From Hexactinellida sp. DTS-2022 (taxonomy: Eukaryota; Porifera; Hexactinellida): a stretch of DNA of 64,000 nt. Within the stretch, counting starts at the first letter, position 1; each line of letters starts with the position of its first letter. Shown piece by piece: positions 1-10,439 of the stretch. The position numbers and the translations under genes are program-made. Location: the NCBI GenBank assembly GCA_028753945.1, contig JAPNXP010000001.1:15738501-15802500 (forward strand), written 5' to 3'. Under the pieces are notes generated by a model. It searched no databases and was not told the DNA's origin. It saw nothing but the letters and a program-made list of their open reading frames with translations.

Positions 1-97
1 GGTAAAGTATATACAAGTCATATCCGTGTTTATTAATTAATTATAAAATAACTCTAAAACTAGCCTGAACTAAAGAGGAAATACGGTGAGTGTAAAT

Positions 98-218
98 CAG
101 CGTTTCTCAACTTTTTTCAGTCGGCTCCCCCTTAGCGAATCGCGCCAGTTCCTATCGCCCCCTCTCCGATTGTATCCTATTGCCCTGACCGTTTTATCGC
201 CCACGTTGAGAAACACTG
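98..218. mobile_element. hAT-like MITE
   Basis: Terminal inverted repeats CAGCGTTTCTCAAC and GTTGAGAAACACTG bound 121 bp. The flanking 8-bp sequences GTGTAAAT (90-97) and GTGTCAAT (219-226) match at 7 of 8 positions, as expected for a hAT target-site duplication. There is no coding capacity. A related copy lies at 5249-5411 in the opposite orientation. Confidence 0.85.
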
Positions 219-749
219 GTGTCAATTATATCAGATTGAAACAATAATATTGACTAATTTAGTCTTGACATTGTGTATCATAATAGTGGTCGCCGAAAAG
301 TGAACCAGAACAATTACACTATTTAATTACTATTTCACTTATGCATATGATATGAATATTTTGCATTTGTATTTCACAATATTACTGTACTTCTAGGCTA
401 CCAGGGACTGCTGTACTTCACCTAAATGATCGACTCTCGACTCTCGACTAATCATGTATTCTGTTTAATTAATCGGGAAATCGGATAAACGGGCAAAATG
501 TCTACTCCAGAGCCGTTCCGATTAAACGGCTTCCACTGTAACTTCGTTACAAGCTGAATTTCATTATTACGGGAGTTCACTGTGTTACGAAATGTTCGAA
601 ACTGCTTGACATAGAGAGGGGCTGTCTAATTTTCGGGAATTTTGCGTTACGTAGCGTTTGAACAGATTCATTTCAAAATTAACCTAGAACTTTGCTTTCG
701 AAGGGCATTATGGTTAAACAAGTGAATACGGATTTCGCATTTATAATTT
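219..749. other. Intergenic, no gene seen
   Basis: AT-rich DNA without a convincing reading frame. Around 480-600 there is a decayed pogo-like MITE remnant (GATTAAACGGCTTCCACTG followed by GGGAGTTCACTGTG). Confidence 0.5.
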
Positions 750-921
750 TATAACATGAAGAACAAGTTAAAACTATGGAAATCTTATAAAGGGATCTAT
801 ATAACGTCCCTTTCTACCATTTCCATGGTAGAAAGGGTGAGGAGTAGGCCGCATAGCGGCCGATAACTTGAGGTGCGTAGCACCGATCCGTCGCAAAGTG
901 ACCGAGACCGAAGGGCTCGTA
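750..921 (-). repeat. R1 repeat (GC-palindrome family), copy 1
   Basis: A chain of short GC-rich palindromes in AT-rich DNA: a hairpin around CCATGG (CTTTCTACCA...TGGTAGAAAG), then GGCCGCATAGCGGCC, then GGTGCGTAGCACC, then the rc of GAGCCCTTCGGTCTCGGTC. The same order of blocks recurs near 18950-19085, 22868-22990 and 35913-36030. Function unknown; dispersed non-coding repeat. Confidence 0.7.
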
Positions 922-1077
922 CAGTTGAACTTCTATAGTATGAATATCAGGGGACCGTCAGAATGCGTTCGCCTTATCGAAATTCTTATTAACCAATATC
1001 ATTTATATTGGAAATACTTTGAAGGGGACTGAAATAGTGTTCGTATTAACCGTGTACGTACTGACGAGGTTCTACTG
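922..1077. mobile_element. pogo/Tigger-like MITE
   Basis: It begins CAGTTGAACTTCTATAGTA and ends GACGAGGTTCTACTG, with TA on both sides (920-921 and 1078-1079). The internal sequence (GGGGACCGTCA, AATAGTGTTCGTATTAA) recurs at 48741-48942, 58375-58549 and 62217-62545, defining a 150-200-bp non-autonomous family. It abuts the R1 copy. Confidence 0.75.
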
Positions 1078-1079
1078 TA

Positions 1080-2434
1080 CTATTAATGTGTGATGTAACT
1101 AGCTTGATTTACATACAAAGATGAAAGTAAAGAGACGTAAACATTAAAATTTATAGAGATAATTCCTGTTATTCCAATTAATATTTGTCCCCTGTAGAGT
1201 CGCAATAATTTCATATCATTATTCTATATCTAATTACTCAGTTTTATCATTGCATTATGTAAATTGAGAATAATATTTGACATTACTTAAACGTCTTACC
1301 ACATCTTGTTGAAACAATCTATTGATTATTGTGTTTGTGGGAGAATTTTTGTACTTTTTTGTAGTATGCAGGGACCTGATCAGTTAATCAAATATTGTAA
1401 ATAGAATCGAAAGTTTTGTTAGCTCGAACACGGTTAATATGTACATTATTTCGGTCTACTTAAATCCTTTTAATACTTATTGACACGTATGCACATGTCT
1501 ATAGGAATTTGAAATATAGCCACTGTTCTCTTGGTAATCATACTAACAAGAGTAGAATCTATAAACATTAATTCACACATCTCTATATTCAAATTTAAAT
1601 TTAAAATTTTATTATTTTACCTTTCTTATATTTCTTAGGCATATTGAATCTCAGTGGAATTCCTATAATTTTTCAGAGAATTTTCATTTCATAAAACAAT
1701 GAAGATCCATAATTATTGAAGCCAATGTATAAGGACGTAAATGTAAATTTGCACAATAGCTAACGAAGGTAACTAACTAATAGCGAACAAAATAACTTGT
1801 TGTAGACAGAGAAACTGCAAACTAATTTAGAAGTGAAGCCAGATGGAAGAGGATTTGTTGATTGAATTTGGATAAGAGCCTGAATTAATTATTAAGTTTT
1901 CAAGCAACATAAGGTTACGAAATATATGTAATATTACAACGTGTATTTATATAATCATGTTATGTAGTTACAAGAGATGAACAAATCTATATGTAAACAG
2001 TTTTTAAATGTATTTGCTTAAAGAATTTCTTAAAGTCCTTACTTTACCCAAATACGTCGAATAATCAATAATAAAAACTCAAAAACTATCCATTACAAAA
2101 TAATAGCATATTTATATACTACGTTTAATCTTATTCTTAAAGAAAAATGCCACTTGTCTATGAACCATAATAGTAGTGCTTAGTTCTATTTCGTAAATGG
2201 ATCTACCGATGCGATTGTTGAGATATGTTCAGTTCAGTTCCTATTGTTTGTTAATTTCTTGGGAAGTGGTTTGTTCAGATTTAATAGAGGTTTAAGTTCT
2301 GCTTTGCTCATTATTATATTAGTTGGGTCATGAACATGTATTAATTCATTGAAAGTAAAAGTTTTATAATGATTTGGCCCAATATACTAGAAATATTAAT
2401 TAACTCATAATCTTGTTAATACGTAGATATGAGT
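1080..2434. other. AT-rich intergenic, no gene seen
   Basis: No reading frame, RNA gene or clear repeat structure recognised in this 1.3-kb stretch. Confidence 0.5.
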
Positions 2435-2676
2435 AATATGACTAGGGCTGAAACGAATATACCAATTATTCGAATATTCGTTCGAAATGATTGGACGAAT
2501 ATTCGTTCGTTTCGAAACGAATATTCGTTTGAAAGAATATTTCATTGAAACAGATATTCGTTTACTACTTTTGACAACAACATGACTTTTGTTTAGATTG
2601 GAGAGATCTTCAATATATATTCCTACCTAAACTAGCCTTTGTAATAACTAACTTGTGTCCAATACACTTTATAACT

Positions 2677-2936
2677 ACGAGCCCTTCGGTCTCGGTCACT
2701 TCGCGACGGATCACTCTCTCACAAAGGCCGCTTCGCGACCTTTGTTCGTTCGTGGTAGACACTATGTAATACAAATAACGGCCGCTTTGCGGCCTTACCC
2801 ACCGTGAGGTAAAACAGAATAGAGAAAAGATTTATCTAGTTCAAATAAGAATTTATATAAACACTTATTCATATGTAAATATCTAAACTTATGCACTTCT
2901 GTATGCTATTAATAAATCACTAATAGAACTAACTAA
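2677..2936 (+). repeat. R1 repeat, long type-II copy
   Basis: Starts with ACGAGCCCTTCGGTCTCGG, then the palindromic blocks GGCCGCTTCGCGACC and GGCCGCTTTGCGGCC. It is nearly identical over about 255 bp to 50018-50270, including the AT-rich tail, so the two copies diverged recently. It lies inside the hAT-like element 2443-3514. Confidence 0.75.
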
Positions 2937-3057
2937 ACTGTATACATGCAGGTGGAGACAGCAGGTAATCACCAAACCTCAATATGTGCAGTGAATTTAA
3001 TATGTGAATATGTGCAATGAATTTAAAGCAATAATAATATAATAATCATAATAATTA

Positions 3058-3355
3058 ATTCCCACGTGACGTCATAAACCCATAAATCGGTATACGTGTG
3101 TCTCATTTCATGTTGTCTTGCTATCTAAAAATTGTGGGCGACTCGAATAAAAACTGAAAGAGTTATTCCCAAATATGTGCGTTTATGAGGTCATAATCCC
3201 GTTATTTTGTTTCAAAAACCAATAGATCGTTGTCGCAGTACAAAATTACCCCAGGATACAAATTTTCAGCTTTCTGGGACTCGTAGTCTTTCCAATCAAT
3301 TCTGGACAAACAACAAACAAACAGACAACAATTCCGCTTTTAATATACAGATAGA
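3058..3355 (+). repeat. R2 dispersed repeat, copy 1
   Basis: About 300 bp shared in direct orientation with 61775-62065. It opens with CCCACGTGACGTCA, an overlapping E-box (CACGTG) and CRE (TGACGTCA), and ends with an (A)CAAACAAACA-rich tail (ACAAACAAACAGACAAC). No coding potential. The tail resembles those of the R3 family. Confidence 0.7.
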
Positions 3356-3522
3356 TGATTAAATTATAGTAACATTAACAAATGTTTATTTTCCATTGTA
3401 TTTTGAGTTTGAATTTGATATAATGCTTAGTCATCAAAACGAACGAATATTCGAATATTCGTTCGTTTAGAAAAAGGTTCGTCCATTACATTTCGATTAT
3501 TCGTTTCAATCCTAGATATGAC

Positions 3523-4235
3523 ACATCTATTCGACTTATTAGCTTATTCATTGTCAACCTAGCTTGATTTCTGCCAATATTTTATAAGAGTATAAGTTAT
3601 CCTCTTTTCATGGAGCATATCTAAGAGGATAACGGCACATTTAGTAAGCGATATACGTGATAGAAAGGAACTACCCAAGAGCAACTGATCGATAATTTAT
3701 GATTAATCTTCTAATGAATATGTCAATAACTTAAAGTGCTATCATAGTATAATTTTTAATAGTTTACAGATTAATATAGCAGTTGGAATGATTGCTTAGC
3801 AGTCGATACAGTCCTTAACATATCTTTGAATAACCAATAACCTTGAAAGAAGATAATATTTTGTCATATTTATTTTTATGATAAGAACTATCTTTTTCAC
3901 AATTCAAATTATTTCTTATTTTTATTAAAGTTCTATTCTGCTGAATGGCGAATTATATTTTATTTAGATGTACAATTTTTTGACCTCATCTCTGTTATGA
4001 AAGTGGTTTGTTACGTTTAGATATTAAATAATAGGTACAATCTGAGTCTGGTTGCTCTTTAGGAATATTCGTTTATCTGGGATAAGTCTCAAATTCATAG
4101 AGCCATAAGATTTATAATATGATAATAACTTTTTCAGTTAGGTAATTTGTAAGTTTGTAATTATACCCAACCCAATCAGGCCACATCTTAAATTCGAATT
4201 ATTTTTAAGTAGTCTCATTTAGTGTATCGACTGTG
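3523..4235. other. AT-rich intergenic, no gene seen
   Basis: No coding or structured feature recognised. Confidence 0.5.
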
Positions 4236-4237
4236 TA

Positions 4238-4365
4238 CAGTGAATTTCCATTATAACGAAGTCAAATATATTTCCCATACGAATAAAGTAATTAATTTTA
4301 CTCCGCTTATATCGAACTAAACAAAGGCTCCCTTGGACTTCATTATAACGGGAGTTATTTAACTG
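4238..4365. mobile_element. pogo-like MITE
   Basis: Starts CAGTGAATTTCCATTATAAC and ends GTTATTTAACTG, flanked by TA (4236-4237, 4366-4367). Internal CATTATAACGAAGTC and its inverse are typical of the family also seen at 19176-19328. Confidence 0.75.
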
Positions 4366-4463
4366 TATTTCGATTTGGTGTTATTATCAAAATCCATCTT
4401 TAACTAATAATACTTTTCAAAGAAAAAAATTCAGTTTAGTGTCAATTATAGGCGTACTACTAG

Positions 4464-4667
4464 CATAGGCGTCCTAAACCACCCGGACATGTCCGAGCGG
4501 CCCAGAGGAGCTACCCGTGTTACTCGGAGTCTGGGTAAACTCCGGATAATAGTACACTTGTATAGAGGTGGGTCGAACAATGGCCCTCTAGCAGTTGGCA
4601 CGGCCCTAGTTTTTCATTGACCGGGTGGTCCCAAAGTGCCAACTCTCGTATTTAAGACGTCTATGGT
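4464..4667. mobile_element. Possible MITE
   Basis: CATAGGCGTCCTAA near the left edge is inverted as TTAAGACGTCTATG near the right edge, enclosing GC-rich DNA unlike its surroundings. No clean target duplication was found, so this is tentative. Confidence 0.4.
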
Positions 4668-4761
4668 GCAAATATATTGATCGCGAGCTAATCAAAAATA
4701 TTTTGGAGGCTGAACAATTATGGGCATAAATAGCCAACGGACAAAAGTACTCGACCACGCC

Positions 4762-4934
4762 CAGGCTTTCGTCCAGGCACAAGTTTTCTGCGCGCCTAGA
4801 TTAAGTTTGAGCTCGCTCACACGCGCCTAAAATACTAAATTTGTATTACGTCTATGGTAGCACCTCTCGATTTTCCCGCGCCTAGACAAGTTTTCTTTCA
4901 AAATTACGCGCCTGCACGCCTGAATGAGACCCTG
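4762..4934. mobile_element. hAT-like MITE (CAGGCTTTC family)
   Basis: TIRs CAGGCTTTCGTCCAGGC and GCCTGAATGAGACCCTG. Flanks ACCACGCC and ATCACACC match at 6 of 8 positions, both differences being transitions. The interior (CGCGCCTAG, GCTCGCTCACACGCGCC, GTATTACGTCTATGG) is the inverted counterpart of 9522-9710. Confidence 0.7.
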
Positions 4935-5248
4935 ATCACACCAATTCTATTATCATCCATCGGGCATAAAATCTGTGCTACACATCAATCGAAAAATTTG
5001 AATATTTTATGATTTTTCATTTTGTTAATAATTTCCCTAATTCAATTTTGCCATGTGGTTCAGGTGGCATAAATGCTACAAGTGTTATGGGCACAGTAAA
5101 TTCGATACCCCTTGAACAATTAATCTGAAATTATTATTCAAAGGGTAATTTTTTAGCGTAAATTTTAAATAAATGGCCAAAATTAGTGTCACTGGTACTG
5201 TTTTGCTGTTAATTGAGATGTCAGAGATAATTAGTTAATTATCTAGAT

Positions 5249-5411
5249 CATTGTTTCTCAATTTGGGCGATATCACCCCCTAGAGGGCGATATGAGACTC
5301 GAGGGGGCGATAAAACGATCATGGTTGATAGAATACAATCGGATAGGGATGATGGGAACTGGCGGGATTCGCTAAGGGGGGCGACCGACTGAAAAAGGTT
5401 GAGAAACGCTG
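5249..5411. mobile_element. hAT-like MITE
   Basis: CATTGTTTCTCAA ... TTGAGAAACGCTG, 163 bp, with a perfect 8-bp target duplication ATCTAGAT (5241-5248, 5412-5419). Same family as 98-218, opposite orientation. Confidence 0.9.
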
Positions 5412-5419
5412 ATCTAGAT

Positions 5420-6336
5420 AATGAGGGAAATTACCAGTAAAAGACACATCATTATAAGAACTGGATTGAGCTTTAAAATCCCCAGCCTAAAGATTTAGAG
5501 ATTTTCAATAATTATTTTGAGTAAAGGGTGAGAAAAATTATTGTAAATATAAAGGAATGGTTGATACTTTGTCCAATGACTGTATTATACGGAACTGTGT
5601 TGAATAGTTAAAATAGGCGAGAAGTTAATCTGTTTTAGTATGCACATCAGCTCAATTACTTGACCGACTGACAAATACAATTATCTCAATTATCCAACTC
5701 ACATTTGTACGTTGTTATTATTGATTGATTGATTGAGAAGAATTGAGTTTGCTTTGCACTATAGAGAGGTCAACTGAATTATTTCTCCGAATGAGTATAA
5801 AATTAAGATTAAGCGATAAAAGCCCATACCTGATATTTAATTGTATATTACCCAAAATGAGAGTATCTCTATTACCATATTTTAGATGGCATAGTCCTAT
5901 TTGTACCTAGTATAGCTAGTAGCTACTATGTATATTCAGTAGCTCAGGTTAATGGCCTTATTATCTAGACTGTCTTTCTATGGTTTTGATTTCACTATTA
6001 AATTATTAATTAGTTGGAATATTAGGTAATATGTTGTACATATTAGCGATTAATGTTGAGGTTATCTTAATTATGAATTCATGAATACAAACAAGATTAC
6101 TCTTATTAATCAGTGTTATTTATTCGAATATTATTCTATCCCAGCTGTTAATCTATGAATTTACTCCATTCAGCAAATATTATTAATTTGTGTCCTCTAA
6201 TCAGCTATCTATCTATGTAGAAATTCGCTTCTATACCATGAATAATTAGGATAGTGTTAGATCAATAGACATATATTTAATGGTTATTTACTTATCCTTA
6301 TAGTACTGGGTTTCTATCAAAGCAATGAATATGGGC
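5420..6336. other. AT-rich intergenic, no gene seen
   Basis: No feature recognised in about 0.9 kb. Confidence 0.5.
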
Positions 6337-6602
6337 TTACCGTATTGCTTCGTTTGAATAAGCGACCCGACGCTTATTGTTTTTGTGGCCAAACTTATCC
6401 TGGATATTATTTTGAAAATACATAAATTAATATATTGGAGGGTTCTAAATTACTTCTAATGGTTCTCAGTGATAGTAAAGTAAGTAAACATACCGAAATT
6501 GTCAAAAGCAATGTATTACACTCTAGTTATTAATTAACGTGTTAATTTTACCATACCAATGCATTTTCATTGACCCAACGCTTATCCGAAGCAATACGGT
6601 AA
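6337..6602. mobile_element. MITE with perfect 16-bp TIR
   Basis: TTACCGTATTGCTTCG at the left end is exactly inverted as CGAAGCAATACGGTAA at the right end. A second inverted motif (CGACCCGACGCTTATTG / CCAACGCTTATCC) lies inside. No target duplication is obvious, so the superfamily is open. Confidence 0.65.
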
Positions 6603-6882
6603 TTCTATATCGGTCACCTTCTAAATATAAAATCCCGGCTTCCTAAATGTGTTTTTTATGCTAGAAAATGGGATTGTCAGTGCCTGAAATCACATTGAAA
6701 AAGGTGTTGGTCAATATACAAGTAATTACAGTTTACTCTACTTAATAAGGTCAGTTTTTTAAACCGGTGGCTCTATTGAGCGGAGTATACTGTCTATGTA
6801 ATCTATATTATAGTGGACAGTGGCGCAAACAGGGGTACTAATTTGTGTAAACAACAACAGCAAATATTCATATTATATATTT

Positions 6883-7200
6883 CTAAATGCGAAATTCGTG
6901 TTCAGCATAGATGTTTACCTATAATCCCGTTGGAAGCTGACATCTGGGTTCATTTTTAATTTTCATAAATTTGTTTACCTATTTGTGTAAACAACAACAA
7001 CAAATGTTCATATTATAAACTTAAAATACGAAATTCGAAATGAGCATACTTGTTTACAAATTATAACATTTGAAGGTTAGTTTATATCTCAATTCTAATT
7101 GCGGTTTCTATTACTCCATCACTTTAATATAATCCGGACAAACAAACACACAACAATCGAGTTACGAAATCGTTACCTTACAGGCTTACACATACATATA
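6883..7200 (+). repeat. R3 repeat, copy 1
   Basis: About two units containing GCGAAATTCGTGTTCAGCAT, TTGTTTACCTATAAT, TTCATTTTTAATTTTCATAA and TGTGTAAACAACAACA, followed by the tail ATCACTTTAATATAATCC and GGACAAACAAACACACAACA. The tail recurs at the end of every R3 cluster in the window. Confidence 0.7.
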
Positions 7201-7209
7201 TAAACTAGG

Positions 7210-8603
7210 TTAAGTAAAATTTACTCGTAAATATTTATAGATATTGTAATAATTTGAACTTAACTAAGTTTCCTTATGGTTTCCGCAGTTTTTAAGCGGA
7301 ACCAGAATTATTTACTAGATAAACATCTTTGTTTATTTAGCACACTTTTGTGCATGAGAAATGAAGGAGCGCAAAGTGAGCGCGCTCCAATTTTTCAGGA
7401 GCAGCAGCGAGAGAGCGCTCCAAAAAAAGAGGAGCGCTTTATAAATTTTCAAAATGCTCTGCTGTCTACAATATGCAGTACATTTTAGGTATAATATATC
7501 ATTGAACTATCAATGAATTGCTTAATTTCGAGCAGATAGAGGTGGTACAGCAAAGCTGGCCATCCTGAAAAATGTTATTGGAATTAGGGCTTGTTCTCCT
7601 TGTTGTCTAAACAGGAGATACAAACACGTAGAGGATAATACGGGAGAGAGTAACACCCTAGTGCTTCCTAAGTTAGACTAGCGGCTAGCCCTCTCCCACC
7701 CCTCACACCCGCTAGCTCGGAGAGTAGGCCTAAGCCGGCAGGGAGGTACCCAACTGCAGACAAAGGCCGTTCTGACGGTATGTGACGCAAATTGCAGGAA
7801 ATTAGACCATATGTCACACTTTTTGACCATTTGAAATAAAAAAAATATGTTCTGTCACAAATAGAGTAAAGCCCCCCTCCCCCTTGGTAGTATTAGTTCC
7901 CAAGAGAACTTATCGTGTTAGTTCAGTTCCTAACCTCTTATAATAAGTTATATTATAGCCATGTTCTGTTATTATGAACATTCAAGGAACCTATAATTTT
8001 CGTCATAATAGAGACATAATTAGTGAACCAAATTTAAGACAAACCCTATGTAAGTTGTTAAAATGGTTCCATAGGGTTTGTTAAAATTTTCATTTTAACA
8101 TTAAATTTTTTACAATGGCTACTTAGCCATTGTAATTCTGAGATCCGGCCAAATTCCCAGTTACGGGCACCTTCCGGACGACAGTGCCCGGAAATCTGGA
8201 GGTTTGAGTGTATACGTATTGCAATGGATTGTTTATACACTATTATTTTATTTATTAATCTAGCAATCTATTATTTATTTATTAGTTGTTAATTGGGTCA
8301 ACATTTCACAGATTAAAATTCATTTTAATCCTATAGTTTCGGTTAATTGTGTTCTCCACTTATGTATTTTGTGCAAATTACCCTCGGACCAAAGTGCATG
8401 AGTGACGAAATTAATCAAGCGGAGTCTACTGTGTTTACTTACTAATTTATGGTATCAAACTGGACCCTATATGATGGGATCAAAGTAAATGCTCAATTAC
8501 CCCAGTCACTCTCAATTTCCCTTAACAATGTGTCCGTTTCTGTTTAATACAATGCAATCGAAACTTTTTCTGTTCTAATAGGAATACTAATAAAGGAAAT
8601 ATC
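7210..8603. other. Intergenic, no gene seen
   Basis: A short open frame near 7276-7488 reads through a cluster of GGAGCGC / GCGCTCC inverted motifs (7364-7440) and looks non-coding. GC-rich DNA at 7660-7790 and C-rich DNA at 7869-7886 have no identifiable structure. Confidence 0.45.
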
Positions 8604-8611
8604 GGTTAAGG

Positions 8612-8925
8612 CAGTGGTCGGCAATTATGTTTCACTAATACCCCATTTCAGAACTCAGCGCATCATTGTTACCCGACTTCAGGAACTATATTGCTAAAGA
8701 CAAGCTGTTTCATTTATAGACGAGACTGAGTAAACTACTGAATATAGATCTATCCATTGAATGTCTAATATTAGAATATTAATTACGGAAATTTTAAATT
8801 GGCTGCACTCATTTTCTAGGCACAAAGTTGCGTTCACACTATTTTATTCCTGATAGGTCTCGTTACCCCCTGAAAACCGGAAATTATCCCCGACGAGGTA
8901 ATTTACCCCTAATCGCCGACCACTG
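8612..8925. mobile_element. hAT-like MITE
   Basis: TIRs CAGTGGTCGGCAATT and AATCGCCGACCACTG; perfect 8-bp duplication GGTTAAGG at 8604-8611 and 8926-8933. 314 bp, non-coding. Confidence 0.9.
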
Positions 8926-8929
8926 GGTT

Positions 8930-9052
8930 AAGGAGTACAAGGTTTAATTCCCCTAGCCTATATAAATGCATGCAAGTGACTCCGGTTAATACTAATTCCG
9001 GATAATACGAACAAATTAAGACGGTCCCCTGGTGTTCCTATTAACAGAGTCT
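8930..9052 (+). repeat. Direct duplicate of 9798-9905
   Basis: AGTACAAGG, AAATGCATGCAAGTGAC, AATTCCGGATAATA, ACCCTGGTGTTCCTATT-like blocks and a terminal CTACTGTA recur in the same order at 9798-9905. The terminal TCTACTGTA matches pogo-like MITE ends, so these are probably two truncated copies. Confidence 0.6.
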
Positions 9053-9060
9053 ACTGTATT

Positions 9061-9710
9061 CAGGCAGGGATGCCAACCTCTGGAAACCAAAAAGCGGGAG
9101 ATTTTTCCATTTTGGCGGGAGTTTTAACAAAAAAGCGGGAGGTCGAAGATGAAAAAGCGGGAGACTCAAAAATATGCTATTTAAAAAAATCTATCATGAA
9201 TAGAACGATATAATATGATTATTTAGTATGTTTTGTTATCTACAATTAGGAAAAAAACTTGGTACTCGAAAAAAAAACTAAAAACTAAAAACTACAACTA
9301 AAAACACTTGAAAAAAAACTAAAACTCAAAAAATTTGTTGCTCGTAGGTTGACTAATTTACTTGAATAATTTCAACAAATCCCGTTATTTTACTTAATTA
9401 TCATAAAATCTAAATATATAAACAATTTCCAAAAAGCGGGAGTTTTAAAAGTTTGGCGGGAGGTCGGGAGGATGGGAGAAAAAAGGAAAAAAAGCGGGAG
9501 GGTTAGCAACCCTGATTCAGGACTTCATCCAGGCGTGCGCGACGCGCTTCCAGGCGGCCTAATTTTGATTGGGAGCATTTCTAGGCGCGCCAAAATCGAG
9601 AGATGCTCCCATAGACGTAATACAAATTGAGTATTTTAGGCGCGTGTGAGCGAGCTATAACTAAATCTAGGCGCGCAGAATATTTTGTCTGGAATCTGGA
9701 TGAAAGCCTG
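9061..9710. mobile_element. Outer hAT-like element, interrupted
   Basis: Ends CAGG|ACTTCATCCAGGCG (split by an insertion) and CTGGATGAAAGCCTG, flanked by the perfect 8-bp duplication ACTGTATT (9053-9060, 9711-9718). Same family as 4762-4934. A second element (9065-9514) landed four bases inside its left terminus. Confidence 0.85.
9065..9514. mobile_element. Inner hAT-like element (GCGGGAG family)
   Basis: TIRs CAGGGATGCCAACCTCTG and GGTTAGCAACCCTG; the same 7 bp (ATTCAGG) sits on both sides. Subterminal AAAAAGCGGGAG repeats face inward from both ends. The reverse-oriented sibling is 53037-53489. No coding sequence. Confidence 0.85.
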
Positions 9711-9718
9711 ACTGTATT

Positions 9719-10439
9719 TATACCCGTACTGCCTCTGCGTGTTTATTACTCTTGTTTAGACAACAAGGATGGATAAACAAGAGATACAAACACGGAGTAC
9801 AAGGCTTAATTCAAATAGGCTATACAAATGCATGCAAGTGACGAATTCCGGATAATATAAACATATTAAGACGGCACCCTGGTGTTCCTATTTACAAAAT
9901 CTACTGTAATCAGAATTGGAATGTTTATGGTGTAACTTATAGAACAGACACAAACTTAAGGAGCCAAGTATTTTGGCGCGTATAATTATTTCTAATCAAA
10001 CTGTTAGCGTTACGAGGAAATATAGCAGATCAGATTCTAATTCAATACGAATACCTAACTAAACACGAAACAATAACTACAGAGGCAGCAAGTTAATTCA
10101 GTAGCTTGTGTGGTTGTTTAATATCCCTAAGTTTTAGAGATTTCCATCACAAAACTATGGTTTGAAAACGCAATAATGTCTGTAAGATAAGAACTCTACT
10201 GTTGTTTGTGGGAAAAAGGGAATTTTCTAAAATCATACACCTTTGACCCGATATTCATTTTTAAATTATTTTAATTGTGTCGTTGTAGACACAATTAACC
10301 AAGAAAAATTCCCTAAGTTCCAGATATCACCATAGCACATTGACGCACTTTGGTATTCAAAAGTTACACCAGTATAAGATAGATCTGTATTAGATTAATT
10401 TTATTATTTGAATAAACTGAATTCGGAACAGAAAGTAAA
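9719..10439. other. Intergenic upstream of the NHL gene
   Basis: Contains the second half of the direct duplication (9798-9905). I saw no upstream exon or promoter motif for the NHL gene. Confidence 0.45.

Larger units (their letters stand above)
2443..3514. mobile_element. hAT-like element (TAGGG-type TIR) with nested repeats
   Basis: TIRs TAGGGCTGAAACGAAT and ATTCGTTTCAATCCTA are followed inward by runs of GAATATTCG(TT). Flanks AATATGAC (2435-2442) and GATATGAC (3515-3522) match at 7 of 8 bases, a hAT-type duplication. R1 and R2 repeats (about 2677-3355) are inserted between the two halves. No transposase is visible. Confidence 0.8.

Noticed and set aside
4530-4680. GC-rich patch resembling a tRNA-like fold
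   Set aside because: No T-loop (GTTCRA) or consistent cloverleaf could be drawn; it is better explained as part of a MITE.
7276-7488. 70-codon open frame
   Set aside because: It runs through GGAGCGC/GCGCTCC inverted motifs, with no homology or gene context.
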